Shown here piece after piece: positions 1 to 5,276 of a stretch of 5,276 nt of DNA (the stretch's first letter is position 1; every line of letters starts with the position of its first letter). Source of the stretch: Bacteroidaceae bacterium (GTDB taxonomy: Bacteria; Bacteroidota; Bacteroidia; Bacteroidales; Bacteroidaceae); assembly GCA_017961965.1 (NCBI GenBank), contig JAGCWG010000499.1:1-5276 (forward strand), written 5' to 3'. The position numbers and the translations under genes were made by a program. The notes under the pieces were generated by a model. That model saw only the letters and a program-made list of their open reading frames with translations. It did not search any database and was not told the origin of the DNA.

Positions 1-92
1 AAAGGAACGAAAATTTAGAAAATTAAAGAAAATTTCTAATTTTATCTGTACCATCAGATTTTCCGGTCTTAGAAAAAAGAAGAAATAATTTT

Positions 93-262
93 GACCTGTA
101 CGGTTGTAGTTTTGCACAAAGGTGCATATTAAAAAAACAGTCAAGAAACAGAACAAAAACAAGAAAAAACATGTTTTTTTTGATTTTATTTGGTTTTTAC
201 CATGTTTTTTAAACTGGCCGCACTGCGGCAAAAAACAACATACTGTTTCAACCGTACAGGTC
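93..262. repeat. Nested 14-bp inverted repeat
   Basis: GACCTGTACGGTTG at 93-106 is the perfect reverse complement of CAACCGTACAGGTC at 249-262. It sits inside the 29-bp inverted repeat and in the same fold-back orientation, so the two pairs could form one interrupted cruciform or RNA stem. Unlike the outer arms it has balanced base composition, which makes chance pairing of low-complexity sequence less likely. Confidence 0.8.
164..229. other. Palindromes inside the fold-back element
   Basis: A perfect 16-bp palindrome, AAAAAACATGTTTTTT, lies at 164-179. Its left half (164-173) can also pair with CATGTTTTTT at 201-210. A short hairpin follows, GCCGC-ACT-GCGGC at 217-229, the only GC-rich stem in the region. 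Read on the plus strand the hairpin is followed by A residues, not T, so it is not a classical terminator in that direction; on the minus strand the T run precedes the stem. Role unknown. Confidence 0.55.
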
Positions 263-335
263 GAATAATTTTCTTTAATTTTCTAAATTTTCGTTATCTC
301 TTACACTTCGTGTTTGAAACAAAAAGTATCGTCCG

Positions 336-365
336 TTAACTCCTTTTAACTACCTGTTAACTTCC
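336..365. repeat. Degenerate tandem repeat TTAACTnCC, three units
   Basis: The units begin with TTAACT at 336, 346 and 357, spaced 10 and 11 bases, and each is followed by CC after zero to two bases. The array ends 12 bp from the stop codon of the minus-strand dipeptidase. Two of the units include the palindrome GTTAAC (335-340, 356-361). It may be a degenerate intergenic repeat or part of a weak 3'-end hairpin for the dipeptidase transcript. Confidence 0.5.
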
Positions 366-377
366 GTAGATTCCTCA

Positions 378-2027
378 TTACTTGATGAGGTACTTGTCGC
401 CTGTCTCCTTGATGATTGCCTTGCGGAAAGCCTCTGGATAGCCAACACGCTCAGGTGCCTGGCTGTAGCCGTACTTTGTCTTGATGAACTTGCCGTTGGC
501 GTCAGTCTTCTTCTGAGCCATGTCGAGATGCTTGACTGTGAGGAATGCGAATAGGTCCTTCCAGTCGTTGAGCATATCGTGAGCTGAACGACGTGTGAAG
601 TCTGTTGCCATCTTCTTTGCCTGTTCTGTCTGGTTGTTGTCGAGCTTCTCCTTTATCTTTGCGTCCATCTCTGCTACTGCCTTGAAGTTGCGCTCTTCTA
701 TTGCGTCACGCTTAGCCTTGAGGTCTGGGAACATCTTTGAGTAGTATGGATAAACCATGTTGCTCACTACGTTCTGTACCCAGAATGCGCTGCCCCATGA
801 GAATGTAACATCATCCTGCTTGTCCTCTATGCGTGAGAAACAGCGTGGTGTCTCTGTAACGGAGCAGTAGAGTGGTGAGAATGGTGCCATGTTTGGGTCA
901 TCATTTGTCCACCATACGAGTCCTCCTACAGCATCAGGAAGGTCAGAACGCATCTGACCTACGAAGCAGAAGCTTGTCTGCTGTGTAGAGATTGGACGCT
1001 CGTTGAAGTATTTCTTGCCGTTAACCTCGAAAGAGAGTGGTGTTGGTCGGTAAGGCATGTTGTAAGGACCAGCTCCTATTTCGTCCTGAATATCGAGTGG
1101 CGTACCCTCATAGTGGTCGCGCATTCCTGCCATTACGTCCTGTACGCTGATTTTGCGGTTTGGCTTCATGTAGAGTGGCATCTCGCCCTTGAGGTCATTA
1201 CCCTTGGCATATTCGATGTACTTGTCCATACCGTTGCAGAAACGGTTGAATACACTCCATGCACGTGCGTCGCAATAGCGTACTGCGCTGAAGTCGTTAG
1301 GCGCGAAGGCATCACGGAAAGAGAAGTCAGCATCGTTCTTGCCTGTGAAGAGTCCCTTCTGACGTGCAAACTTAATCATGTTCTTCTCGAAAAGTACGTT
1401 TTCCTTGTCCTTCTGGTTGAATCGTGTGATGCGGCTCTGGTTGGCATGAGCACAGATACAGTCGTCAGGAATACGGATTGCTACCCAGTTGGCACCCTTG
1501 TTGCCATTGCCCTTGCCAATCATCTCCATAATCCATGCCTCGTTCTTGTCGCAGATGGAGAATGTCTCGCCCTCTGATGCGTATCCGTACTGAGCAACGA
1601 GGTCTGTCATGATTTTGATGGCATGACGTGCAGATGTGGCACGTTCGAGAGCCACGTATATGAGGCTTCCGTAATCCATGATGCCGGCAGTATCGACGAG
1701 TTCCTCACGTCCTCCGAATGTTGTTTCGGTGATGCTTACTTGATTCTCGTTCATCTGTCCCACCACGTTGTATGTTCTTTCTGCCTGTGGAATCTGTCCG
1801 AGGTATTTGTTTGTGTCCCAGTCGAAGATCTGTCTCATCTCGCCGCTCTTGTGGATTCCTCCCACGTGGCGGTTCATGTTTCCGTACATTCCGTACGAAT
1901 CTGCGTTGTAACTGACGATGACGCTTCCGTCGGCAGATGCCTTCTTTCCAACGATGATGTTGGAACATGCGTCCATTTTGATGATGCTACCTGCGAAGAT
2001 AGCAAGTGTTAGAATAATTTTTTTCAT
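378..2027 (-). CDS. Family C69 dipeptidase, exported
   Basis: A 549-residue secreted peptidase of family C69 (Ntn hydrolases), expected to cleave dipeptides outside the cytoplasm. Residues 1-20 form a signal peptide (KK, then a hydrophobic stretch ILTLAIFAG), ending in DA just before Cys21. In this family the cysteine that becomes N-terminal after processing is the nucleophile, and the mature start CSNIIVGKKASADGS matches the family's opening pattern C-(S/T)-x-I-(I/L)-V-G-(K)-x-A-x-x-D-G-S. A second recognisable block is NENQVSITETTFGG at about residues 93-106. Length fits the Bacteroidales C69 proteins, and the C-terminal lysine-rich part is intact, so the gene appears complete. MDAC is a poor lipobox, so release or periplasmic location is more likely than a lipid anchor. 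The start at 2027 is favoured by the signal peptide and the A-rich leader. It is divergent from the next gene and has its own promoter at 2079-2109. Substrate range cannot be read from the sequence. Confidence 0.93.
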   Translation of the reverse strand: MKKIILTLAIFAGSIIKMDACSNIIVGKKASADGSVIVSYNADSYGMYGNMNRHVGGIHKSGEMRQIFDWDTNKYLGQIPQAERTYNVVGQMNENQVSITETTFGGREELVDTAGIMDYGSLIYVALERATSARHAIKIMTDLVAQYGYASEGETFSICDKNEAWIMEMIGKGNGNKGANWVAIRIPDDCICAHANQSRITRFNQKDKENVLFEKNMIKFARQKGLFTGKNDADFSFRDAFAPNDFSAVRYCDARAWSVFNRFCNGMDKYIEYAKGNDLKGEMPLYMKPNRKISVQDVMAGMRDHYEGTPLDIQDEIGAGPYNMPYRPTPLSFEVNGKKYFNERPISTQQTSFCFVGQMRSDLPDAVGGLVWWTNDDPNMAPFSPLYCSVTETPRCFSRIEDKQDDVTFSWGSAFWVQNVVSNMVYPYYSKMFPDLKAKRDAIEERNFKAVAEMDAKIKEKLDNNQTEQAKKMATDFTRRSAHDMLNDWKDLFAFLTVKHLDMAQKKTDANGKFIKTKYGYSQAPERVGYPEAFRKAIIKETGDKYLIK

Positions 2028-2078
2028 TTATTTTTGTTGTCTTTATCGTTTATTCGTTTTGATAAATATAAAACCTTG

Positions 2079-2109
2079 CAAAGGTAATGTTTCCTATCCT
2101 AATAAACAA
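2079..2109 (-). promoter_or_regulatory. Bacteroidetes-type promoter for the dipeptidase gene
   Basis: On the minus strand the -7 element TACCTTTG (plus positions 2079-2086) matches TAnnTTTG exactly. A TTG (2107-2109) lies 20 nt upstream and fits the -33 element of the Bacteroidetes primary sigma factor. Transcription would start near 2073, leaving a leader of about 45 nt before the ATG at 2027. The -7 element overlaps a small palindrome, ACCTT-GCA-AAGGT (2073-2085). Confidence 0.75.
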
Positions 2110-2159
2110 GAGTAAATAGACACTATTCCAGGAGAAACAAAAATGAAACAATGGAAAAC

Positions 2160-2190
2160 TTGGCTGTTTGAGTTTTTTTCCATAATTTTG
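2160..2190 (+). promoter_or_regulatory. Bacteroidetes-type promoter for the 2240 gene
   Basis: The -7 element TAATTTTG at 2183-2190 matches TAnnTTTG exactly, and TTG at 2160-2162 lies 20 nt upstream as a -33 element. Transcription would start near 2196 and give a leader of about 44 nt. The spacing is the same as in the divergent dipeptidase promoter. The same promoter could feed the symporter and antiporter genes if transcription passes the repeat-rich spacer, since no TAnnTTTG element is seen at 2822-3014. Confidence 0.75.
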
Positions 2191-2239
2191 CACATAAAAA
2201 TTGAACAAGTAGAATTGCTCCATATAACAACAAAATATA

Positions 2240-2821
2240 ATGACACCAGATATAAATTTGAGTAAAAATATCATCCTCGTAGATGCTTCCTACATAGACA
2301 AAGTTGCATTTGACCTCACGGTCAACTTTGAACGTATGCTCATGCGACGCATACCGAAGGCAGACCTTGCCCATTGGCTTGACTGCGTGGCACTCGACGG
2401 AGGACTTACTACGGGTGATAACGAGATACAGGTAATATTCATCCACGACAAGACATCAAAGGCTCTTGACAACTTTGCTCCAGCAACATTCGAGACGGAG
2501 ATTCACGGCAAAGCATTCAAGGACAACCTTGGCGAGTTCTCCATGCTTGCCTACCCTGTGGAGAAGAACATCACGACAAAGGAGTTTTTCTTCCTCGATA
2601 CCCTTACCGTCCTCCTCGACAGCGAGAAGGTAGAGAACGTAATGGTCATAGCAGATATGGAGGAATACGGCTCTGCTGCACGAAACGAGCTCAAGAAGAA
2701 CAAGGACAAGAGCGTAACCCTCTTTGCCATGGAACCTCAGATGGGCACAGGATTCAGCCAGCAGATACTCGGCTACTCCATCATGAGTGCACTCGGAATA
2801 AGAGGGGATGAGTTAAGATAA
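2240..2821 (+). CDS. Conserved Bacteroidetes protein of unknown function, NYN/PIN-like layout
   Basis: A 193-residue soluble protein without signal peptide or membrane segment. It resembles a family of conserved hypothetical proteins in Bacteroidetes (I believe DUF6621, not verified). The order of elements suggests an alpha/beta fold: a first strand ending in acidic residues (IILVDASYID, Asp15 and Asp20), helices with FERMLMRRIP (30-39), a strand IQVIFIHD (63-70), FFFLDTLTVLL (116-126, Asp120), then VMVIADMEEYGSAARNELKK (134-153, Asp139) followed by VTLFAM. An initial hydrophobic strand with Asp and a late strand-Asp-helix-strand unit resembles NYN/PIN-like nucleases, but this is inference; the late motif lacks the usual S/T-G-D-x-D-F form. 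The start fits the promoter at 2160-2190 and an A-rich leader. The stop codon overlaps the first reversed octamer repeat. Expression level and partner are unknown. Confidence 0.85.
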   Translation: MTPDINLSKNIILVDASYIDKVAFDLTVNFERMLMRRIPKADLAHWLDCVALDGGLTTGDNEIQVIFIHDKTSKALDNFAPATFETEIHGKAFKDNLGEFSMLAYPVEKNITTKEFFFLDTLTVLLDSEKVENVMVIADMEEYGSAARNELKKNKDKSVTLFAMEPQMGTGFSQQILGYSIMSALGIRGDELR

Positions 2822-2851
2822 GTTTTTAGGTTCGTGAGTTTGTAAGTTTTT
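2820..2851 (-). repeat. Octamer repeat block, four units in reverse orientation
   Basis: Read on the minus strand, 2851 to 2820 gives four contiguous 8-mers: AAAAACTT, ACAAACTC, ACGAACCT, AAAAACTT. The block starts inside the TAA stop codon (2819-2821) of the upstream gene. It is the inverted counterpart of the eleven-unit block at 2907-2994. Confidence 0.85.
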
Positions 2852-2920
2852 TAGTTCTCGTGGAAGGGGGAATAAAAGCATTAGATTTTTCCATCCGCTA
2901 TAACTAAAAAACTTACAAAC
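2838..2920. repeat. Perfect 19-bp inverted repeat (large stem-loop)
   Basis: Bases 2838-2856 are the exact reverse complement of 2902-2920, with a 45-nt loop that holds a further short pair, TGGAA (2861-2865) and TTCCA (2889-2893). The stem arises because the octamer blocks are in opposite orientation. There is no T run after either arm, so it is not a standard intrinsic terminator, but in RNA it would be a strong structure between the 2240 gene and the symporter gene. Confidence 0.8.
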
Positions 2921-2994
2921 CTAAAAACTCACAAACTTAAGAGCTCATGAACCCAAAAACTTAAAAACCTAAAAACTCACGAACTTAAAAACTT
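2907..2994 (+). repeat. Octamer repeat block, eleven units in forward orientation
   Basis: Cut in phase from 2907, the sequence reads as eleven consecutive 8-mers: AAAAACTT, ACAAACCT, AAAAACTC, ACAAACTT, AAGAGCTC, ATGAACCC, AAAAACTT, AAAAACCT, AAAAACTC, ACGAACTT, AAAAACTT. The consensus is A-(A/C)-(A/G)-A-A-C-(T/C)-(T/C); position 5 is A in all but the fifth unit and position 6 is C in every unit. Two 22-bp segments, 2919-2940 and 2967-2988, differ at one base only and are exactly six units apart. The block ends 20 bp before the symporter start codon. It does not resemble a CRISPR array, as there are no spacers. Confidence 0.88.
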
Positions 2995-3014
2995 AAAGCA
3001 CAAAACAACACGAA

Positions 3015-4382
3015 ATGGAGACATTCATGCACATTACGGAACAGATTAGCAATATCGTGTGGGGATGGCCGATGATAATTCTTCTTCTCGGCACGCACAT
3101 CTTCCTTACGATAAGGCTTAAGTTTCCACAAAGAAAACTCTTTACGGCAATCAAGCTATCCGTAACCAAGGACAAAGGCTCTGAAGGCGACGTGAGCCAG
3201 TTTGCAGCACTCGCCACTTCACTTGCCGCAACAATAGGTACTGGCAACATCATCGGAGTGGCAACAGCCGTAAGCCTTGGAGGTCCTGGAGCCGTACTAT
3301 GGTGCTGGCTGACGGGAGTATTCGGAATAGCAACGAAATATAGCGAAGGACTCCTTGCTGTCAAATATCGCGAAGTCACATCAGACGGCAGGATAATAGG
3401 CGGTCCAATGAATGCGCTGGCAAAAGGCCTCGGCATGAAATGGCTCGGGGCACTCTTCTGCATATTCACAGCCATAGCAGCATTCGGAATTGGCAATACC
3501 GTTCAGGCAAACGCCATAAGCGAGAACATGAGTATTGTCTGTATCGACTATTTCAATCCGGAAAACACAAAGATGTTCTGCGGATTCTTCCTTGCTGCAA
3601 TAGTCGGATTCGTCATAATTGGCGGAGTAAAGAACATAGCCAACTGGTGTACGGCACTCGTTCCGCTCATGGCACTCCTCTACGTCCTCGGATGCGTCTA
3701 TATCCTTTGCATAAACCACAACTATATCGGTCAAGCCGTAACACTCATCTTCCACGAGGCATTCTCTCTTAAAGCCGTAGGCGGAGGAACAGCAGGAACG
3801 GTACTTATGATTGCCGCAAGATACGGAATTGCGCGAGGACTCTTCTCCAACGAGTCAGGTATGGGTTCAGCACCAATTGTTGCGGCAGCAGCAAAGACAC
3901 GCAATCCTGTACGTCAGGCACTCGTATCAAGTACGGGAACATTCTGGGACACAGTCGTGATTTGTGCCATAACAGGTCTTGTTGTCACAACAAGCATAAT
4001 AGCATTCCCTGACATCAGCCGTGAGGACGGAGGAATGCTCACACGCAATGCCTTTGCCACGATACCATACGTAGGCACACCAATCCTCACGTTCGGTATC
4101 ATAACATTCTCGTTCAGCACCATCCTCGGATGGAGTTACTACGGCGAACGCGCAATGGAATATCTCTACGGCAAAGGTTCTATCGTTTTCTACAGAGTAG
4201 TATATATACTTCTCGTCTTTGCAGGTTCGACCATGAGCCTTACGCTCGTATGGAACCTTGCTGACATCATGAATGCCTTCATGGCGATACCAAACCTCGT
4301 ATCGCTCATCATGCTTTCGGGAGTTGTTGCCAGGGACACCCAGCACTACCTTTGGGACGGCAATCTGGACGAGGAGAATTGA
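3015..4382 (+). CDS. Alanine/glycine:cation symporter (AGCS family)
   Basis: A 455-residue inner-membrane transporter expected to take up alanine and/or glycine with Na+ (some members may use H+). Hydrophobic segments occur along the whole chain, starting at WPMIILLLGTHIFLTI (18-33). The family hallmark is clear: SLAATIGTGNIIGVATAVSL (69-88) followed by GGPGAVLWCW (89-98), which matches the AGCS signature GGPG-x-hydrophobic-F-W-M-W except Leu for Phe and Cys for Met. A second conserved block, GLFSNESGMGSAPIVAAA, lies at about 275-292, and GWSYYGERAMEYLYG in the C-terminal third is also typical. Length is usual for the family, so the gene looks intact. The start at 3015 is used here; Met5 (3027) is an in-frame alternative. 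No own promoter with a TAnnTTTG element is visible. The antiporter gene begins 22 nt after the stop, which suggests co-transcription. Ion and substrate choice are inferred from the family only. Confidence 0.95.
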   Translation: METFMHITEQISNIVWGWPMIILLLGTHIFLTIRLKFPQRKLFTAIKLSVTKDKGSEGDVSQFAALATSLAATIGTGNIIGVATAVSLGGPGAVLWCWLTGVFGIATKYSEGLLAVKYREVTSDGRIIGGPMNALAKGLGMKWLGALFCIFTAIAAFGIGNTVQANAISENMSIVCIDYFNPENTKMFCGFFLAAIVGFVIIGGVKNIANWCTALVPLMALLYVLGCVYILCINHNYIGQAVTLIFHEAFSLKAVGGGTAGTVLMIAARYGIARGLFSNESGMGSAPIVAAAAKTRNPVRQALVSSTGTFWDTVVICAITGLVVTTSIIAFPDISREDGGMLTRNAFATIPYVGTPILTFGIITFSFSTILGWSYYGERAMEYLYGKGSIVFYRVVYILLVFAGSTMSLTLVWNLADIMNAFMAIPNLVSLIMLSGVVARDTQHYLWDGNLDEEN

Positions 4383-4404
4383 TAATTATAATCTATAGTC
4401 TCGT

Positions 4405-5276
4405 ATGATTCAAGATCTTTGCATAATAATGCTGACAGCAGGCATCACAAGCTTGCTATTTAAGGTATTCAAGCAGCCAGTCGTGCTTGGATATATTGTC
4501 GCAGGTATGCTCGTAGGCCCTCACATGCTCGGAGAATCATGGATTTCAAATGCAGAGAGCGTGGACACATGGGGCAACATCGGCGTACTATTCCTGTTGT
4601 TCTCCCTTGGTCTTGAATTCAGCGTAAAGAAACTCATTCAGGTAGGAAGTACAGCCGTCATAGGTGCATGCGTAATAGTCGCAGGAATGATGACTATGGG
4701 ATTCCTTGCCGGTATTCTCATGGGATGGGACAGGATGAGTTCTCTTTTCCTTGGCGGAATGCTATGTATGTCGAGTACGACCATTGTCTTCAAGGCTATT
4801 GACGACGCAGGCTTGCGAAACCACAAATTCGCCAAAGTGTGCTTCGGCATCCTCGTGGTAGAGGACCTCTTTGCCGTTGTGCTTATGGTACTCCTTTCTT
4901 CACTTGGCGTAAAGAACCAGTTCGAGGGTCAGGAGATGCTCCTACAGATAAGCAAGCTCATATTCTACTTGTTCGCTTGGTTCGTGACAGGAATATACAT
5001 CCTACCATCCTTCCTGCGCCATTTTCGTTCTCTGCTCAACGACGAGACACTCACCATCCTTTCCATAGGACTTTGCCTCGGCATGGTACTCTTTGCCGTG
5101 TCAGCAGGATTCAGCGCAGCGCTCGGAGCATTCGTGATGGGTTCAATCCTTGCCGAGACAATCGAAGCCGAACGCATAGAACACCTTGTCACACCAGTCA
5201 AGAACATATTCGGAAGCATCTTCTTCGTGTCCGTAGGTATGATGATTGACCCAGCATTACTCCTCAAATACTGGAT
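4405..5276 (+). CDS. CPA2-type cation:proton antiporter (KefB-like), 3' end outside window
   Basis: An open frame of 290 codons plus two bases runs from ATG at 4405 to the window end, so the gene is partial at its 3' side. It encodes the N-terminal membrane part of a monovalent cation:proton antiporter of the CPA2 group (Na+/H+ exchanger domain). The opening IMLTAGITSLLFKVFKQPVVLGYIVAGMLVGP pattern is typical: first helix, then the Q-P-x-x-L-G-Y-(x)3-G-(x)3-G-P stretch at 24-39. GVLFLLFSLGLEFS (60-73) is a family block, MSSTTIVFK (122-130) fits the broken-helix region, and VVED (151-154) occupies the position of the ion-binding acidic pair. FAVSAGFSAALGAFVMGSILAET (230-252) and FFVSVGMMID (273-282) are further conserved segments. 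A C-terminal TrkA-N/TrkA-C regulatory part is common in this group, but cannot be judged here. It lies 22 nt after the symporter stop and lacks a Shine-Dalgarno site. Whether K+ or Na+ is exchanged is not decided by the sequence. Confidence 0.93.
   Translation, partial: MIQDLCIIMLTAGITSLLFKVFKQPVVLGYIVAGMLVGPHMLGESWISNAESVDTWGNIGVLFLLFSLGLEFSVKKLIQVGSTAVIGACVIVAGMMTMGFLAGILMGWDRMSSLFLGGMLCMSSTTIVFKAIDDAGLRNHKFAKVCFGILVVEDLFAVVLMVLLSSLGVKNQFEGQEMLLQISKLIFYLFAWFVTGIYILPSFLRHFRSLLNDETLTILSIGLCLGMVLFAVSAGFSAALGAFVMGSILAETIEAERIEHLVTPVKNIFGSIFFVSVGMMIDPALLLKYW

Larger units (their letters stand above)
6..295. repeat. Long inverted repeat with perfect 29-bp arms (MITE-like or hairpin element)
   Basis: Bases 6-34 are the exact reverse complement of bases 267-295, with 232 bp between them. 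Pairing stops on both sides (5/296 and 35/266 do not pair). The arms are very AT-rich and are themselves built from GAAAATT units starting at 9, 18 and 28. No direct repeat flanks the arms, so a target-site duplication is not visible, and there is no transposase gene. A non-autonomous mobile element (MITE), a structured RNA or a large terminator-like hairpin are all possible. The repeat itself is certain; its nature is open. Confidence 0.85.
1..377. other. Gene-free AT-rich region with fold-back structure
   Basis: No reading frame here has a plausible start, length and composition for a gene. The stretch lies downstream of the dipeptidase gene, whose stop codon is at 378-380 on the minus strand. 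It holds a long-armed inverted repeat (6-295), a nested inverted repeat (93-262), an A6-CATG-T6 palindrome (164-179), a small GC-rich hairpin (217-229) and a short degenerate tandem repeat (336-365). No clear intrinsic terminator for the dipeptidase is seen: the palindromic GTTAAC pair at 335-340 and 356-361 could form a weak stem, followed on the minus strand by a run of five T, but this is poor evidence. What lies left of position 1 is unknown, so the region could also contain a leader or promoter for a gene outside the window. Confidence 0.7.

Noticed and set aside
217..240. Intrinsic terminator at the GCCGC-ACT-GCGGC hairpin
   Set aside because: The stem is followed by A residues on the plus strand; on the minus strand the T run comes before the stem. 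It lies about 150 bp from the dipeptidase stop codon.
1113..2012. Long plus-strand open frames (154 and 129 codons) opposite the dipeptidase gene
   Set aside because: They are antisense to a clearly recognisable C69 gene, have Cys/Val/His-rich composition typical of antisense shadows, and no leader or promoter.
378..2027. Dipeptidase as a lipoprotein
   Set aside because: The residues before Cys21 are MDA, which do not fit a lipobox, and in family C69 this cysteine is expected to be the catalytic N-terminal residue.
2123..2446. Minus-strand open frame of 107 codons across the start of the 2240 gene
   Set aside because: It overlaps the convincing promoter and N-terminal region of the plus-strand gene, and its protein has no recognisable domain.
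2907..2994. CRISPR array
   Set aside because: The repeat units are contiguous 8-mers without unique spacers, and no cas gene is in the window.
4839..5249. Plus-strand open frame of 136 codons
   Set aside because: It is an arginine- and proline-rich off-frame shadow of the antiporter gene, which reads continuously from 4405 in another frame.

Overview
The window looks like chromosomal DNA from a member of the Bacteroidales, most likely Prevotellaceae. The evidence is two promoters with the Bacteroidetes-type -7 element TAnnTTTG, A-rich leaders without Shine-Dalgarno sites, AT-rich intergenic DNA around moderately GC-balanced genes, and protein families typical of that group. The genus call is an inference from style, not from a marker gene.

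Layout. Positions 1-377 hold no gene. They contain a fold-back element with perfect 29-bp arms (6-34 and 267-295), a nested 14-bp inverted repeat, small palindromes, and a short degenerate tandem repeat next to the first gene. On the minus strand (2027 to 378) lies a complete family C69 dipeptidase with a signal peptide ending directly before its expected nucleophilic cysteine. A 212-bp divergent control region (2028-2239) carries one recognisable promoter for each direction. On the plus strand follow a 193-residue conserved but uncharacterised protein (2240-2821) whose motif layout recalls NYN/PIN-like nucleases, a 193-bp spacer, an alanine/glycine:cation symporter (3015-4382), and, after only 22 nt, a CPA2-type monovalent cation:proton antiporter (4405 onward) that is cut by the window end.

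The spacer at 2822-3014 is the most striking non-coding structure. It is built from an 8-bp repeat with consensus near AAAAACTT: four units in reverse orientation starting on the stop codon of the upstream gene, a unique centre, then eleven units in forward orientation. The two blocks can pair through a perfect 19-bp stem.

How the genes may work together (inference). The dipeptidase would release amino acids outside the cytoplasm, the symporter would import alanine or glycine with Na+ (or H+), and the antiporter could expel the co-imported cation. Only the symporter and antiporter are close enough to suggest co-transcription. No clear intrinsic terminator, tRNA, rRNA, CRISPR array or transposase gene is visible. 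The coding content is mostly ordinary; the items worth following are the octamer array, the 5' fold-back element and the uncharacterised NYN-like protein.
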